From: Nocardiopsis sp. MG754419
GTDB lineage: Bacteria > Actinomycetota > Actinomycetes > Streptosporangiales > Streptosporangiaceae
NCBI RefSeq assembly: GCF_018207095.1
Contig: NZ_QOCZ01000031.1
Span: 1-44,586, forward strand
Direction of reading: 5' to 3'
DNA: 44,586 nucleotides
Numbering within the stretch: position 1 is the stretch's first letter; every line of letters begins with the position of its first letter. Position numbers and translations under genes: made by a program. Below are positions 8,935 to 17,300 of this stretch, piece by piece. The notes beneath the pieces were generated by a model. It ran no database searches. It saw nothing but the letters and a program-made list of their open reading frames with translations, and had not been told where the DNA came from.

Positions 8935-9050
8935 CGAGCATTCGCTCGACGTACGTCGTAGGCGAATCCCAGACGGACACCCGAACCCCGGGCTGTCGGA
9001 CCTTGTCCGATCCGACCCTCACAGAGGAGACGGCCCGGGGTTCGTCCATG
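8935..9050 (+). ncRNA. Structured RNA region downstream of the leader ORF
   Basis: Three strong stems follow the leader ORF. The first is ATTCGC (8940-8945) with GCGAAT (8962-8967), enclosing the perfect palindrome CGACGTACGTCG (8947-8958). The second is ACCCCGGGC (8985-8993) with GCCCGGGGT (9033-9041). The third, nested inside it, is TCGGAC/GTCCGA with a three-base loop (8996-9010). With the terminator hairpin just to the right they make a compact folded transcript of about 220 bases. It could be a small dual-function RNA, an attenuator, or 3' UTR structure of nitrobindin read from the other strand. Confidence 0.35.
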
Positions 9051-9053
9051 TGC

Positions 9054-9085
9054 GGGGCCCCCGTCGCGAGCGCGACGAGGGCCCC
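9054..9085. terminator. Hairpin terminator after nitrobindin / leader RNA
   Basis: GGGGCCC (9054-9060) pairs with GGGCCCC (9079-9085), and CGTCGCG (9062-9068) pairs with CGCGACG (9071-9077), with one internal mismatch and a tiny loop. It lies 9 bases past the nitrobindin stop and could also end the rightward leader transcript. Confidence 0.65.
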
Positions 9086-9093
9086 GGACATCC

Positions 9094-9657
9094 TTACTTG
9101 CCGTCGCCGGGCTCGAGCGTGGCCACCCGCTTGAGCTGGGCGGACATGTACGACTGGAGTCCCTGGCCGCGGGCGGCGAGGTCCCAGGCGTACCCCAGGG
9201 TCTCGCTTCCGTCGTTGAACAGGCCGTACAGGCGGTGCGAGCCCTGTACCTCCAGGCCCGTGATGGTCCGTACGATCCCCGCGCTGCGCATCTCCACACG
9301 GTTCGCGAACACGTTGCCCTCGTAGGACTCCAGGTAGCCCTCGTTGTGGGCCACCATCACCTCGATGTGGACGATGTTGTTCTCGTCGTCCCCGGCGTAC
9401 TGCGCGGTGTCCCCCTCGGAGAGGGCACGCCAGTAGCCCGACTCCTCGGTGACCAGTTCACCGGTGGTCCCGTCCGGGTTCATGCGCCAGGCCTTGGCGG
9501 TATAGGCCAGGTAGGGCAGGCCCGCGCGCGGGGTGAACTCCAGTTCCTGACCGAACTGGAACTTTTCCTCTTCCACGTAGCCGGCGACACCGACGCCTTC
9601 CCAACGTCCGAACAGGAAGGCCAGTTTCGCCAGATCAGGGTGTACCGCAGCGTCCAT
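9094..9657 (-). CDS. Nitrobindin / FABP-like heme-binding beta-barrel protein
   Basis: A 187-residue member of the nitrobindin (THAP4-like, DUF1794) family, a ten-stranded beta-barrel that binds ferric heme and reacts with NO/peroxynitrite. The N-terminal G-x-W-x-G-x-G motif reads FGRWEGVGVAGY (Trp19). The rest follows the family: FTPRAGLPYLAYTAKAWRM, SGYWRALSEGD, then EVQGSHRLYGLFNDG towards the C-terminus. ATG 9657 gives the normal length; a CGGAGG lies just before it with a tight spacing, so a start further upstream cannot be excluded. It is transcribed leftward towards ygfZ. Confidence 0.88.
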   Translation of the reverse strand: MDAAVHPDLAKLAFLFGRWEGVGVAGYVEEEKFQFGQELEFTPRAGLPYLAYTAKAWRMNPDGTTGELVTEESGYWRALSEGDTAQYAGDDENNIVHIEVMVAHNEGYLESYEGNVFANRVEMRSAGIVRTITGLEVQGSHRLYGLFNDGSETLGYAWDLAARGQGLQSYMSAQLKRVATLEPGDGK

Positions 9658-9855
9658 AACCTCCGAGACTAGCGGCGTGTTCGGAGTGCCGGTGACGTCC
9701 CACGCACCGCCACCCTCGGGCCTTGGACTGGACATGCCCAATTGGCCCCGCTTTCCCGGAGAACTGGTAAAGATGGTGAACGGACACGGTGTGGTCGCGG
9801 GGCTCGGAACCCATCGGTGTCCCCACCTCCGACATGCTTTCCAAAGGGGCTGCCT

Positions 9856-10638
9856 GTGTTACTGGTGATCGGTCTGGCGCTGCTCGCCATCGCGGTGGTC
9901 CTCCTGCCACTGGCCCTCATGGGCCTGCGACGGTGGCACCGGCAGCGCGGCTTCGCCCTCCTTCTCCCCTCCGCCCTCATCGAACACGAGGGGAGCCGTG
10001 TGACCCTGACCGGGGTGACGGCCCCCGGCCCCGCCGGACCCCTCGCCTCCGGACTGGCCGGCGTCGAGTGCGTCTGGCACGGCCACGAGGTGCTGCGCCA
10101 CTACCGCCCCCTGGCCCGTGACCAGGTCGAGGGCCAGGTCAGTGACCGCACCTGTGACTCCATCGCCGACTACGGCTCCGAGGACCTGTTCGGTCTGGTG
10201 GGCGAGGGACGTGCGGCGGACGGTCAACGGATCTTCGTCGACCCCGCGGGCACCGCGCCGCAGGAGGCGGAACTGTGCCTCAAGCGCAAGGTCGGCCGCC
10301 CCCAGCCCGGGGTCGCGGCGGCCGCGGACGAGCTCCTGCCCCGGGTGCGCGGACGGATCTCCGGGATCTTCCGGGGCGAGACCATCGAGTTCGAGTACCG
10401 CGAGTGGGTCATCCGCCCGGGCGCCCCCGTGCGCGTCACCGGGCGCGTGCGGACCCGGGACGGGCGGATGGTGCTGGTCGGTTCGGAGGAGGACCCGCTC
10501 ATCATCGAACACGGTGTGCGGGAGGGTCCCGCCCGCGTCGCGCCCCGACGGACCGAGGCCCTGTCCCTCACCGTCGCCTGCGGGCTCTGCGCCGTGGTGG
10601 GCGTGGTGCTCACCCTGGTCGCCCTCTCGGTAGGCTGA
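9856..10638 (+). CDS. GIDE-domain membrane protein (MULAN-like, prokaryotic)
   Basis: 260 residues with an N-terminal membrane helix (MLLVIGLALLAIAVVLLPLA), a central GIDE domain such as is found next to the RING finger in mitochondrial E3 ligase MULAN (GVECVWHGHEVLRHY, then VDPAGTA, FRGETIEFEYREWVIRPG and APVRVTGRVR), and a C-terminal membrane helix (LTVACGLCAVVGVVLTLVAL). No RING is present, as usual in bacteria. The GTG start at 9856 is supported by AAAGGGG 7 bases upstream. The function of bacterial GIDE proteins is unknown. A DsrE gene follows 5 bases after the stop, suggesting co-transcription. Confidence 0.85.
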   Translation: MLLVIGLALLAIAVVLLPLALMGLRRWHRQRGFALLLPSALIEHEGSRVTLTGVTAPGPAGPLASGLAGVECVWHGHEVLRHYRPLARDQVEGQVSDRTCDSIADYGSEDLFGLVGEGRAADGQRIFVDPAGTAPQEAELCLKRKVGRPQPGVAAAADELLPRVRGRISGIFRGETIEFEYREWVIRPGAPVRVTGRVRTRDGRMVLVGSEEDPLIIEHGVREGPARVAPRRTEALSLTVACGLCAVVGVVLTLVALSVG

Positions 10639-10643
10639 CGCAC

Positions 10644-11006
10644 ATGTCTCGTTCCCTGGTGGTCAAGGTCACGGCCGGCGACGACGCCCCCGAACGCTGC
10701 AACCAGGCCTTCACGGTCGCGGCCGCCGCCGTGGCCAGTGGCGTCGACGTCTCCCTCTGGCTGACCGGTGAGTCGGCCTGGTTCGCCGTCCCCGGGCGGG
10801 CCGAGACCTTCGCACTCCCGCACGCCGCCCCGCTCCACGACCTGCTGGCGGTGGTGCTCGCCTCCGGACGCGTGACGGTGTGCACCCAGTGCGCGGCCCG
10901 GCGCGACCTGACCGGCGACGACCTGATCGACGGGGTGCGCATCGCGGGGGCGCCGACCTTCGTGGAGGAGACCCTCCGGGACGGGGCCCAGGCCCTGGTC
11001 TACTGA
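10644..11006 (+). CDS. DsrE family protein
   Basis: A small 120-residue protein with the DsrE/DsrF-like fold: SLVVKVTAGDDAPERCNQAF at the N-terminus, a middle stretch GVDVSLWLTGESAW, and a C-terminal cysteine pair in VTVCTQCAARR. DsrE relatives carry or transfer sulfur on such cysteines, but many family members have no known role. It follows the GIDE gene by 5 bases and is closed by a perfect hairpin terminator. Confidence 0.85.
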   Translation: MSRSLVVKVTAGDDAPERCNQAFTVAAAAVASGVDVSLWLTGESAWFAVPGRAETFALPHAAPLHDLLAVVLASGRVTVCTQCAARRDLTGDDLIDGVRIAGAPTFVEETLRDGAQALVY

Positions 11007-11042
11007 CCGCGCCGTACCCGCCGCGTCGGCCCCCGACACGAA

Positions 11043-11075
11043 CGTGCCCGTACCACCGACGGTGGTACGGGCACG
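11043..11075. terminator. Perfect bidirectional hairpin between dsrE and gpmA
   Basis: CGTGCCCGTACCACC (11043-11057), a three-base loop, and GGTGGTACGGGCACG (11061-11075) form a 15-bp perfect stem. It sits between the convergent ends of the DsrE gene (stop 11006) and gpmA (stop 11092) and probably serves both. Confidence 0.85.
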
Positions 11076-11091
11076 GCTGTTCCCGCCGGGG

Positions 11092-11838
11092 TTACTTCTT
11101 GCCCTGGTTGGCGACGGCCTCGATGGCGGCCTTCGCGGCCTCCGGGTCGAGGTAGGTGCCACCGGGGACGGTGGGTCGGAGGTTCTCGTCCAGCTCGTAG
11201 ACCAGCGGAATACCGGTGGGGATGTTCAGCCCCGCGATGTCGGCGTCGCCGATCCCGTCCAGGTGCTTGACCAGGGCGCGCAGCGAGTTGCCGTGCGCGG
11301 CGACCAGCACGGTCCTGCCCGCGGCCAGGTCCGGGACGATGTTGTCGTACCAGTACGGCAGCGCGCGGTCGAGCACGTCCTTGAGGCACTCGGTGCGCGG
11401 CAGCAGTTCCGGCGGCAGCAGCCCGTAGCGGGCGTCGCCCGCCTGTGAGTAGGGGTCGTCGTCGGCGATGGGCGGCGGGGGCGTGTCGTAGGAACGGCGC
11501 CAGGTCATGAACTGCTCGTCGCCGTACTCGTCACGGGTCTGAGCCTTGTCCTTGCCCTGAAGGGCGCCGTAGTGACGCTCGTTGAGGCGCCAGGTGCGCT
11601 CGACCGGCAGCCAGTGCAGGTCGGCGGTCTCCAGCGCGAGGTTCGCGGTGCGGATGGCGCGCTTGAGCAGTGAGGTGTGCAGGACGTCGGGGGTCACCCC
11701 GGCGGACTTGAGCAGTTCCCCGCCTCGGCGGGCCTCGTCCTCGCCCTGCGCGGACAGGTCCACGTCCACCCAGCCGGTGAACAGGCCCTTCGCGTTCCAG
11801 ACGCTCTCACCGTGTCGCAGCAGTACCAGAGTTCCCAT
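11092..11838 (-). CDS. gpmA: 2,3-bisphosphoglycerate-dependent phosphoglycerate mutase
   Basis: A 248-residue glycolytic enzyme interconverting 3- and 2-phosphoglycerate. The phosphohistidine motif [10 protein letters not shown] (His9) opens the protein. The conserved blocks [48 protein letters not shown] and [17 protein letters not shown] follow in order. ATG 11838 gives the typical length. It is a housekeeping gene at the left border of the lanthipeptide region; everything from 12172 onward differs in character. Confidence 0.97.
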   Translation of the reverse strand: MGTLVLLRHGESVWNAKGLFTGWVDVDLSAQGEDEARRGGELLKSAGVTPDVLHTSLLKRAIRTANLALETADLHWLPVERTWRLNERHYGALQGKDKAQTRDEYGDEQFMTWRRSYDTPPPPIADDDPYSQAGDARYGLLPPELLPRTECLKDVLDRALPYWYDNIVPDLAAGRTVLVAAHGNSLRALVKHLDGIGDADIAGLNIPTGIPLVYELDENLRPTVPGGTYLDPEAAKAAIEAVANQGKK

Positions 11839-12171
11839 GAGGACCAGCCTAGTACTCCGGCCGCGGAGCCGTTCGACCGAGTTCGCCCGCCCGCGCCGGG
11901 GCGGGCCGACACCGTCCCGGCGCGGGCGGGTCAGCGTCGGCGAGACCAGGCTTGATCACCCCTTGATCGACCTAGGGGTGCATGTTGTCACTTCTCGCCC
12001 GGAAAGCCGCCGATACTCCCGATTCACACGAGAACGGAAGAGCGGTACGTCCGCTTCCTCACTGGACGACGGCGGTCCCGCGTTTTCGCCGCGTGACGCA
12101 GGCGTCGGCGCCAGGACCCACTCCCGAGGAACGGTGGAGCCATCCGGAGAGACGGACACGACACGCCCACG
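11839..12171. other. Intergenic region with two inverted repeats
   Basis: No gene is recognised. CCCGCCCGCGCCGGG (11886-11900) has its exact complement CCCGGCGCGGGCGGG at 11926-11940 (25-base loop), a likely terminator for leftward transcripts arriving from the right. A smaller stem CACCCCT/AGGGGTG lies at 11957-11980. The gpmA promoter must lie in the left part, but I cannot place it confidently. Confidence 0.5.
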
Positions 12172-12335
12172 AATGTTCTGGTGCCCGGCGGTGCGGGCTT
12201 CATCGTCTCCCACTACGTCGGTGAGCTCCTTTCGGGCACCGAGGACGTCACGGTGACCGTGCTGGGCGCGCTCACCTACGCCGGTCACCGGGCCAACCCG
12301 GCCCCGGTCGCCGACGATCCCCGGCTCACACATAC
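12172..12335 (+). pseudogene. dTDP-glucose 4,6-dehydratase (rmlB) N-terminal fragment
   Basis: About 54 codons match the start of RmlB: NVLVPGGAGFIVSHYVGELL, then VTVLGALTYAGHRANPAPVADDPRL. The Rossmann glycine motif GGAGFIGSH reads GGAGFIVSH, so the third Gly is lost, and no ATG precedes it in frame. The match breaks off abruptly and passes into an unrelated methyltransferase fragment at about 12341. RmlB makes dTDP-4-keto-6-deoxyglucose, the branch point for most deoxysugars of secondary metabolism. Confidence 0.75.
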
Positions 12336-12340
12336 CGGTC

Positions 12341-12490
12341 CGACCGGCGGAGGAGTTCGGCGACGACCACCCCGACCACACCCTGCTGTTCGCGTGGAAC
12401 CACGCGGAGGAGATCACGGACAAGGAGGGGGCGCACCGGGCCGCCGGCGGAAAGTGGATCGTGTACGTCTTCGACGTCCGCGTGGTCTGA
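12341..12490 (+). pseudogene. C-terminal fragment of a deoxysugar C-methyltransferase
   Basis: In a different frame from the rmlB fragment, the last ~50 codons of an NDP-sugar C-methyltransferase-type protein (TylCIII/EvaC family, C-terminal domain) are visible: DDHPDHTLLFAWNHAEEIT followed by RAAGGKWIVYVFDVRVV and a stop at 12490. Family members read RPDYxLxLxWN..EEI...AGGRFIVPxPxxxVV at the same place. The N-terminal three quarters, including zinc and SAM sites, are absent. Confidence 0.65.
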
Positions 12491-12547
12491 CCCCGCCCCG
12501 GCGGCGGTCGGAAGGCCCCGGAACACCGAGCCGCCGGACCCCGCACC

Positions 12548-12796
12548 ATGCCCGGCCGTGCCCTTTCGAGGGTCTCCCACTCGGTCGTCCAGGGGCGGTG
12601 CGTGGAGACCACCGTCCACTACCTGCATGCGGAGTCCGACAGCGGCATCCGGCACTGCACCGATGCCCACCCGATGCACCTGTTCACCCGCGAGGACTGC
12701 ACGCGGGCGTTCGAGCGCGCCGGACTCGGGGTCGAATTCCTCCCCGTGGAGCAGGGGGGCGTCTTCGGCACGGGCCTCTATGTCGGCACGCGCTGA
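12548..12796 (+). pseudogene. C-terminal fragment of a sugar N-methyltransferase-like protein
   Basis: About 82 codons resemble the C-terminal third of SAM-dependent TDP-aminosugar N-methyltransferases (DesVI/TylM1 type): VETTVHYLHAESDSGIRHCT, HPMHLFTREDCTRAFERAGL, and the closing GTGLYVGTR. The SAM-binding half is missing. With the two preceding fragments it marks a destroyed deoxysugar pathway upstream of an intact rmlA. The exact subfamily is an inference from a short match. Confidence 0.6.
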
Positions 12797-12851
12797 CGGC
12801 GCTCCGGTTGCGCATGACCGGGAGCGGCCGGGTCCCGGCGGTCGGTCGCGG

Positions 12852-13739
12852 TCAGGTGCGACCGGCCTCGGCAAGGTCGTCGGCGATGCTCATCACGTAG
12901 GCGCCGTAGTCGGAGTTGGTCATGCGCGCCCCGAGTTCCCAGCAGTCTTGGGCCGAGATCAGGCCCATGCGCGCCGCGACCTCCTCGACGCAGGCCACGC
13001 GCACACCCTGGAGGCTGGCCAGGAACTCGACGTACTGTCCCGCTTGCAGCAGGGAGCTGGGCGTCCCGGCGTCGATCCACATGTAGCCGCGTCCCAGGTG
13101 TTCGATCCTGGCCTGTCCCTGAGCCAGGTAGGCCCGGTTGACGTCGGTGATCTCCAGTTCCCCCCGGGCCGAGGGGCGCGTCTGGCGGGCGATCTCGACG
13201 ACGTCCCGGTCGTAGAGGTACAGACCGGTGACCGCGTTGTTCGACCTGGGGCCGAGCGGTTTCTCCTCGATCGACACGAGGTTTCCTCGGTCGTCCGTCT
13301 CACCGATGGCGAAGCGTTCGGGGTCGGAGACCGGGTAGCCGAACAGGGTGCATCCCGGTTGGCGTTCGGCGGCTGATCGCAGGAGCTCCTGGAAACCGGA
13401 CCCGTGAAAGATGTTGTCCCCGAGGATCAGGGCGGAGTCCTCATCTTCGACGTGGTCGGCGCCGATGAGGTAGGCGTCCGCGATTCCCCGTGGTTCGGGC
13501 TGCTCGGCGTAGGAGATGTTCAGGCCCAGATGGGCGCCGTCCTCCAAGAGCCGCTGAGCCGGAACCAGCGAGTCGGGTGCGCAGATGACGAGGATGTCCC
13601 GGACCCCGGCCAGCATGAGGACGGAGAGCGGGTAGTAGATCAGCGGCTTGTCGTAGACCGGGAGCATCTGCTTGGACGTACACCGCGTCACCGGATACAG
13701 GCGGCTGCCGCTGCCGCCGGCGAGAAGGATGCCCTTCAT
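12852..13739 (-). CDS. rmlA: Glucose-1-phosphate thymidylyltransferase
   Basis: An intact 295-residue nucleotidyltransferase making dTDP-glucose, the first step of TDP-deoxysugar synthesis. It shows the activation loop GGSGSRLYPVTRCTSKQMLP, then YDKPLIYYPLSVLMLAG, DILVI, the metal-binding LILGDNIFHG, and the C-terminal GYMWIDAGTPSSLLQAG. The ATG at 13739 is the natural start; further upstream codons are not conserved. It points leftward, away from lanM1, and the other sugar genes beside it are fragments. It could still feed the macrolide-type glycosyltransferase at 18257, or simply be a surviving relic. Confidence 0.93.
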   Translation of the reverse strand: MKGILLAGGSGSRLYPVTRCTSKQMLPVYDKPLIYYPLSVLMLAGVRDILVICAPDSLVPAQRLLEDGAHLGLNISYAEQPEPRGIADAYLIGADHVEDEDSALILGDNIFHGSGFQELLRSAAERQPGCTLFGYPVSDPERFAIGETDDRGNLVSIEEKPLGPRSNNAVTGLYLYDRDVVEIARQTRPSARGELEITDVNRAYLAQGQARIEHLGRGYMWIDAGTPSSLLQAGQYVEFLASLQGVRVACVEEVAARMGLISAQDCWELGARMTNSDYGAYVMSIADDLAEAGRT

Positions 13740-14271
13740 GCCGAACGCCTCTCTATCGGGGGGGAGAACGGGGGGTGCGACGCCCTTCGGTGAGCGGGCG
13801 CGGTCCTGCTCCGCGGGGCGCTCGGCCGTCCGGTTCCGGTGGGTTGCGCGGCGCGGGGGAGGGGTTCGGTGTGGGCGAGGGGTTCGAGGTGGGGTGGAAT
13901 ACTCCGCTGCCCTGCGCGCGGATTCGAGGGCGTCACACGCGGACGTGGTGACCGTCGGCTCGCTCGCCACAGAAAACGGAACGCCACTGTACTGTTCCCC
14001 GAGCCATATGGCCAGAGGGCGATTAATGGCGTCCGATCCCGCTCTCGCCCAGCACGGATGGGCGGCGGAAAAATCCGCACGGTTGGTGCGTGGAACGGTC
14101 GTAAAACCCTGATTGACGAACTGGAATGCCCACTGCCGTCCGCTTGAAACATCTGCTTATTCGTCCGGTGGTCGACCTCGGCGGGGAGAAGGTCGGGGCG
14201 GTTCGGGTTCGCTGCCCGGAGACAGAAACCGGGTCCGTCAAGGGGTCGATAAAGTTTCCGCACAATTGCAC
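13740..14271. other. Divergent intergenic region rmlA / lanM1
   Basis: No gene is recognised; open frames on both strands here are antisense or by-products of high GC. From about 13960 the sequence becomes markedly richer in A/T than its surroundings, as expected for promoter DNA. A leftward promoter for rmlA should lie here, but no SARP-type repeat was found on that strand. Confidence 0.4.
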
Positions 14272-14325
14272 TCCATTCAGATTCCATCATGAAGTGACAC
14301 TGATTCCAGCGGCGCTGGCTAGCCT
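14272..14325 (+). promoter_or_regulatory. SARP-type promoter of lanM1
   Basis: Four heptamer positions spaced exactly 11 bp: TCCATTC (14272), TCCATCA (14283), GTGACAC (14294, weak) and TCCAGCG (14305). Eight bases later comes the -10-like TAGCCT (14320-14325). No -35 box is needed in SARP promoters, where the repeats replace it. The same layout precedes lanT and lanA2. Transcription would start near 14332. Confidence 0.7.
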
Positions 14326-14374
14326 CCAATTCAGCACCTGTCACCGACGGATAGAGCCACCTCCGAGGAGTACC

Positions 14375-17300
14375 GTGTCGAGGACGAATCAGCGGGATGC
14401 GGAACACGTTCAGGGTGCGCCGCCGCCCAGTGGCGGGGCGTCGCCCTGGTGGTCGGCCCTGACCCTCGAAGAACGGGGAGCGGGCCCCGAAGCCCCGCTC
14501 CGGTCGGGGGCGCCCGACTCCGGCGGCGGATCCGCCTCCGAGCGTGCGCTGCGCAAGTACGACAAGTGGCGCGCGCAGTGGCCCTTCAAGGAGGACGAGG
14601 GCCTGCTCGCCGAGCGCCTGAAGCCGCTCGGTCTGACCCCGGGCGCCCTGCCGCGCCTGATCGACGAAACGGCGCGCGACCTCCGGGACCGCTCCGATCG
14701 GACCCCGTGGTGGGTCGCGGAGCTGACGGAGCGCCTGTCCTCCGCGGACCAGGCTCGGCCCGCCGCGAAGTCCTCGCCCGCGGACACCGAACCACACGGG
14801 TTCCTCATACCGGCCGCCCCCCTGCTGCGCCACGGCCTGGAGCGGCTGCGCGAGGGCATGGCCGCGCTGGCCCCCGACTTCCCGCTTCGGATCGACATCG
14901 AAGCCGTGGAGAGCAGTCTGCTGGAGTCCCTGCACAGGGAACTGGTCCAGATCATCGCCCGGACGGCGGTTCTGGAGCTCAACGTCGCCCGTCTGGAGGG
15001 CCGCCTCACCTCGGGCAGCCCCGAGGAACGCTACGAGGAGTTCGTCGGCCAACTGGCACGTCCCGAGCGTATGCGTGAGTTTTGGAGTGAGTACCCGGTC
15101 CTCGCCAGGATCACGGCCGAAAGGGTGGACCAGTGGGTCCGCCACAACCTCGCGCTGCTGGCCGACCTGGCACAGGACTGGCCTGCGATCCGCGAACGCC
15201 TCCGGGTTCCCGAGGGGACCCGTACCCTCACTGAGGCCTCCCTCGGGCTCGGTGACCGGCACGCCGGCGGGCGCAGCGTCAGCTCGCTGCGGTTCGACTC
15301 CGGCTTCCGCCTCATCTACAAGCCCCGGCCGCTCTCCGTGGACGCGCATTTCCAGGAGCTGCTGGAGTGGACCAACGACAACGGCCAACCCACGCCCTTC
15401 CGTGTCCTCGACGTGGTGGACGCGGGCGACCACGGCTGGGTGGAGTTCGTGGAGGGCGCTCCCTGCGAGTCCGCGGAGGAGCTGCGCGACTTCTACCGAC
15501 GGCAGGGCGGGCTGCTGGCGCTTCTGCACATGCTCCATGCCGTCGACTTCCATTTCGAGAACCTCATCGCCTCCGGTCCGCACCCCGTCCTGGTCGACCT
15601 GGAGACCCTGTTCCACCCCAACCACTGGATGCTCGGCACGGGCAACGCGGCCCCCGCGAACGTCGCGATGGGCGACTCGGTCACGCAGACCGGCCTCCTG
15701 CCCCGTCGGAAGTACTTCGCCGGCGACGACCAGGACGCCGGAACCGAGACCAGCGGTCTCGGCGGTCCCTCCGGTCAGTTGACCCCCTACGCGATGCCCT
15801 ACTGGGAGGACTACGGCTCCGACGAGATGCGTCTGGACCGCAAGCGGCAGGTCATCGAGGATCCCGGTGCCAACCGTCCCACGCTGTCCGGCGGCCGGGT
15901 GAGCGCCGTCGACCACGTCGAGGACATCGTCGAAGGGTTCGACTCGACCTACCGCCTCCTGTGGCGCCACCGCGACGCACTCCTGGCTCCGGGCGGCCGC
16001 GTCTCGAACTTCTCCGAGGACCGCGTGCGCTTCATCGCGCGTCCGACCGCCACCTACGCCCTGTCTCTCGTCGAGAGCTACCACCCCGACGTGCTGCGGG
16101 ACGCGCTGGACCGTGACCGCCTGCTGGACCACCTCTGGATCCCCCGGGACCGGGACCCCGTCCGATCCGCCCTGTGCACCTCCGAACGCCGCGACCTCGA
16201 ACACAACGACGTCCCGCTGTTCCACATGCGCCCCTCCCAGCGGCACGTCTGGGACTCCGCGGAGCGGATCCACCCGGACCTGCTCGACCGCCCGATCATG
16301 GAGTCCGTGCGTGAACGCTTCCAGGAGATGGGGGAGGCGTCGCTCGCCCACCAGCTCTGGTTCATCCGCGCCTCGTTCACCACGCTGTCGGACGACGCGA
16401 CGCCCGAGACCAGCCGTCGGCTGCACGCCGAACGGCCGGCGACCGAGCGGGAGCTGGTCTCGACGGCGTCGGCCATCGGCGACCGACTGGCCCAGCTGGC
16501 CCTCGGTGACGACGACACCGTGGACTGGGTCAGTGTCAACCTCGTCAACCAGCGTTCCTGGACGCTCGGCCCGGCCGGCAACGACCTGTACTTCGGTCAG
16601 TGGGGCGTGGCGCTCGCCCTCGGCTACCTCGGTTCCCTGACCGGCGAACGGCGCCACTCCGACCTCGCGCGGCGCGTGGTCGACCACATGACGCAGCACG
16701 TGCTCGGCGATGGGGACCACGACGCCCACGACCACGGTTCGGTGCTGGCGGAGAACATCGGCGCGTTCCACGCGGGACCCGCCGCCATCTACGTCCTCTC
16801 CCACCTGGGCGTCCTGTGGGACGACCCGAAGCTGCTCGCGCGAGCGGGAGAGGTCGCGCGGATCGTGGTTCCGGGCATCGACACCGACGATCGCCACGAC
16901 ATCCTGGGCGGGTCGGCGGGGCTGCTGTGCGTACTGCTGAGCCTGTACCAGACCACCGGCGACCAGGACGTACTCCGCCACGCCATGCGCTGCGGGGACC
17001 GCCTGATCGACCAGGCCACGCCGATGCCCGACGGCCTGGCGTGGCACACGCCCCGCTTCGGTCCCGCGCCGCTGGCGGGGTTCTCCCACGGAGCCAGTGG
17101 CGTGGCCCACGCTCTGCTGAAGCTGTTCGAGGCCACGGGAAGGCCCGAGTACGCGGAGACCGCCGAACGCGCCATGGCCTACGAGCGGGGTCTCTTCTCG
17201 CCATGGCTCGGTAACTGGCCGGACCTGCGGGAGGCGCAGCAGCCCGAGGAGGTCCTGGCCCAGGACGGCCCCCCCTTCATGATCGCCTGGTGCCACGGGG

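Noticed and set aside
9050-9325. Reading frame continuing after the UAG of the leader ORF, suggesting stop-codon readthrough
   Set aside because: Most of it is antisense to the nitrobindin gene and contains the terminator hairpin; no protein-like composition.
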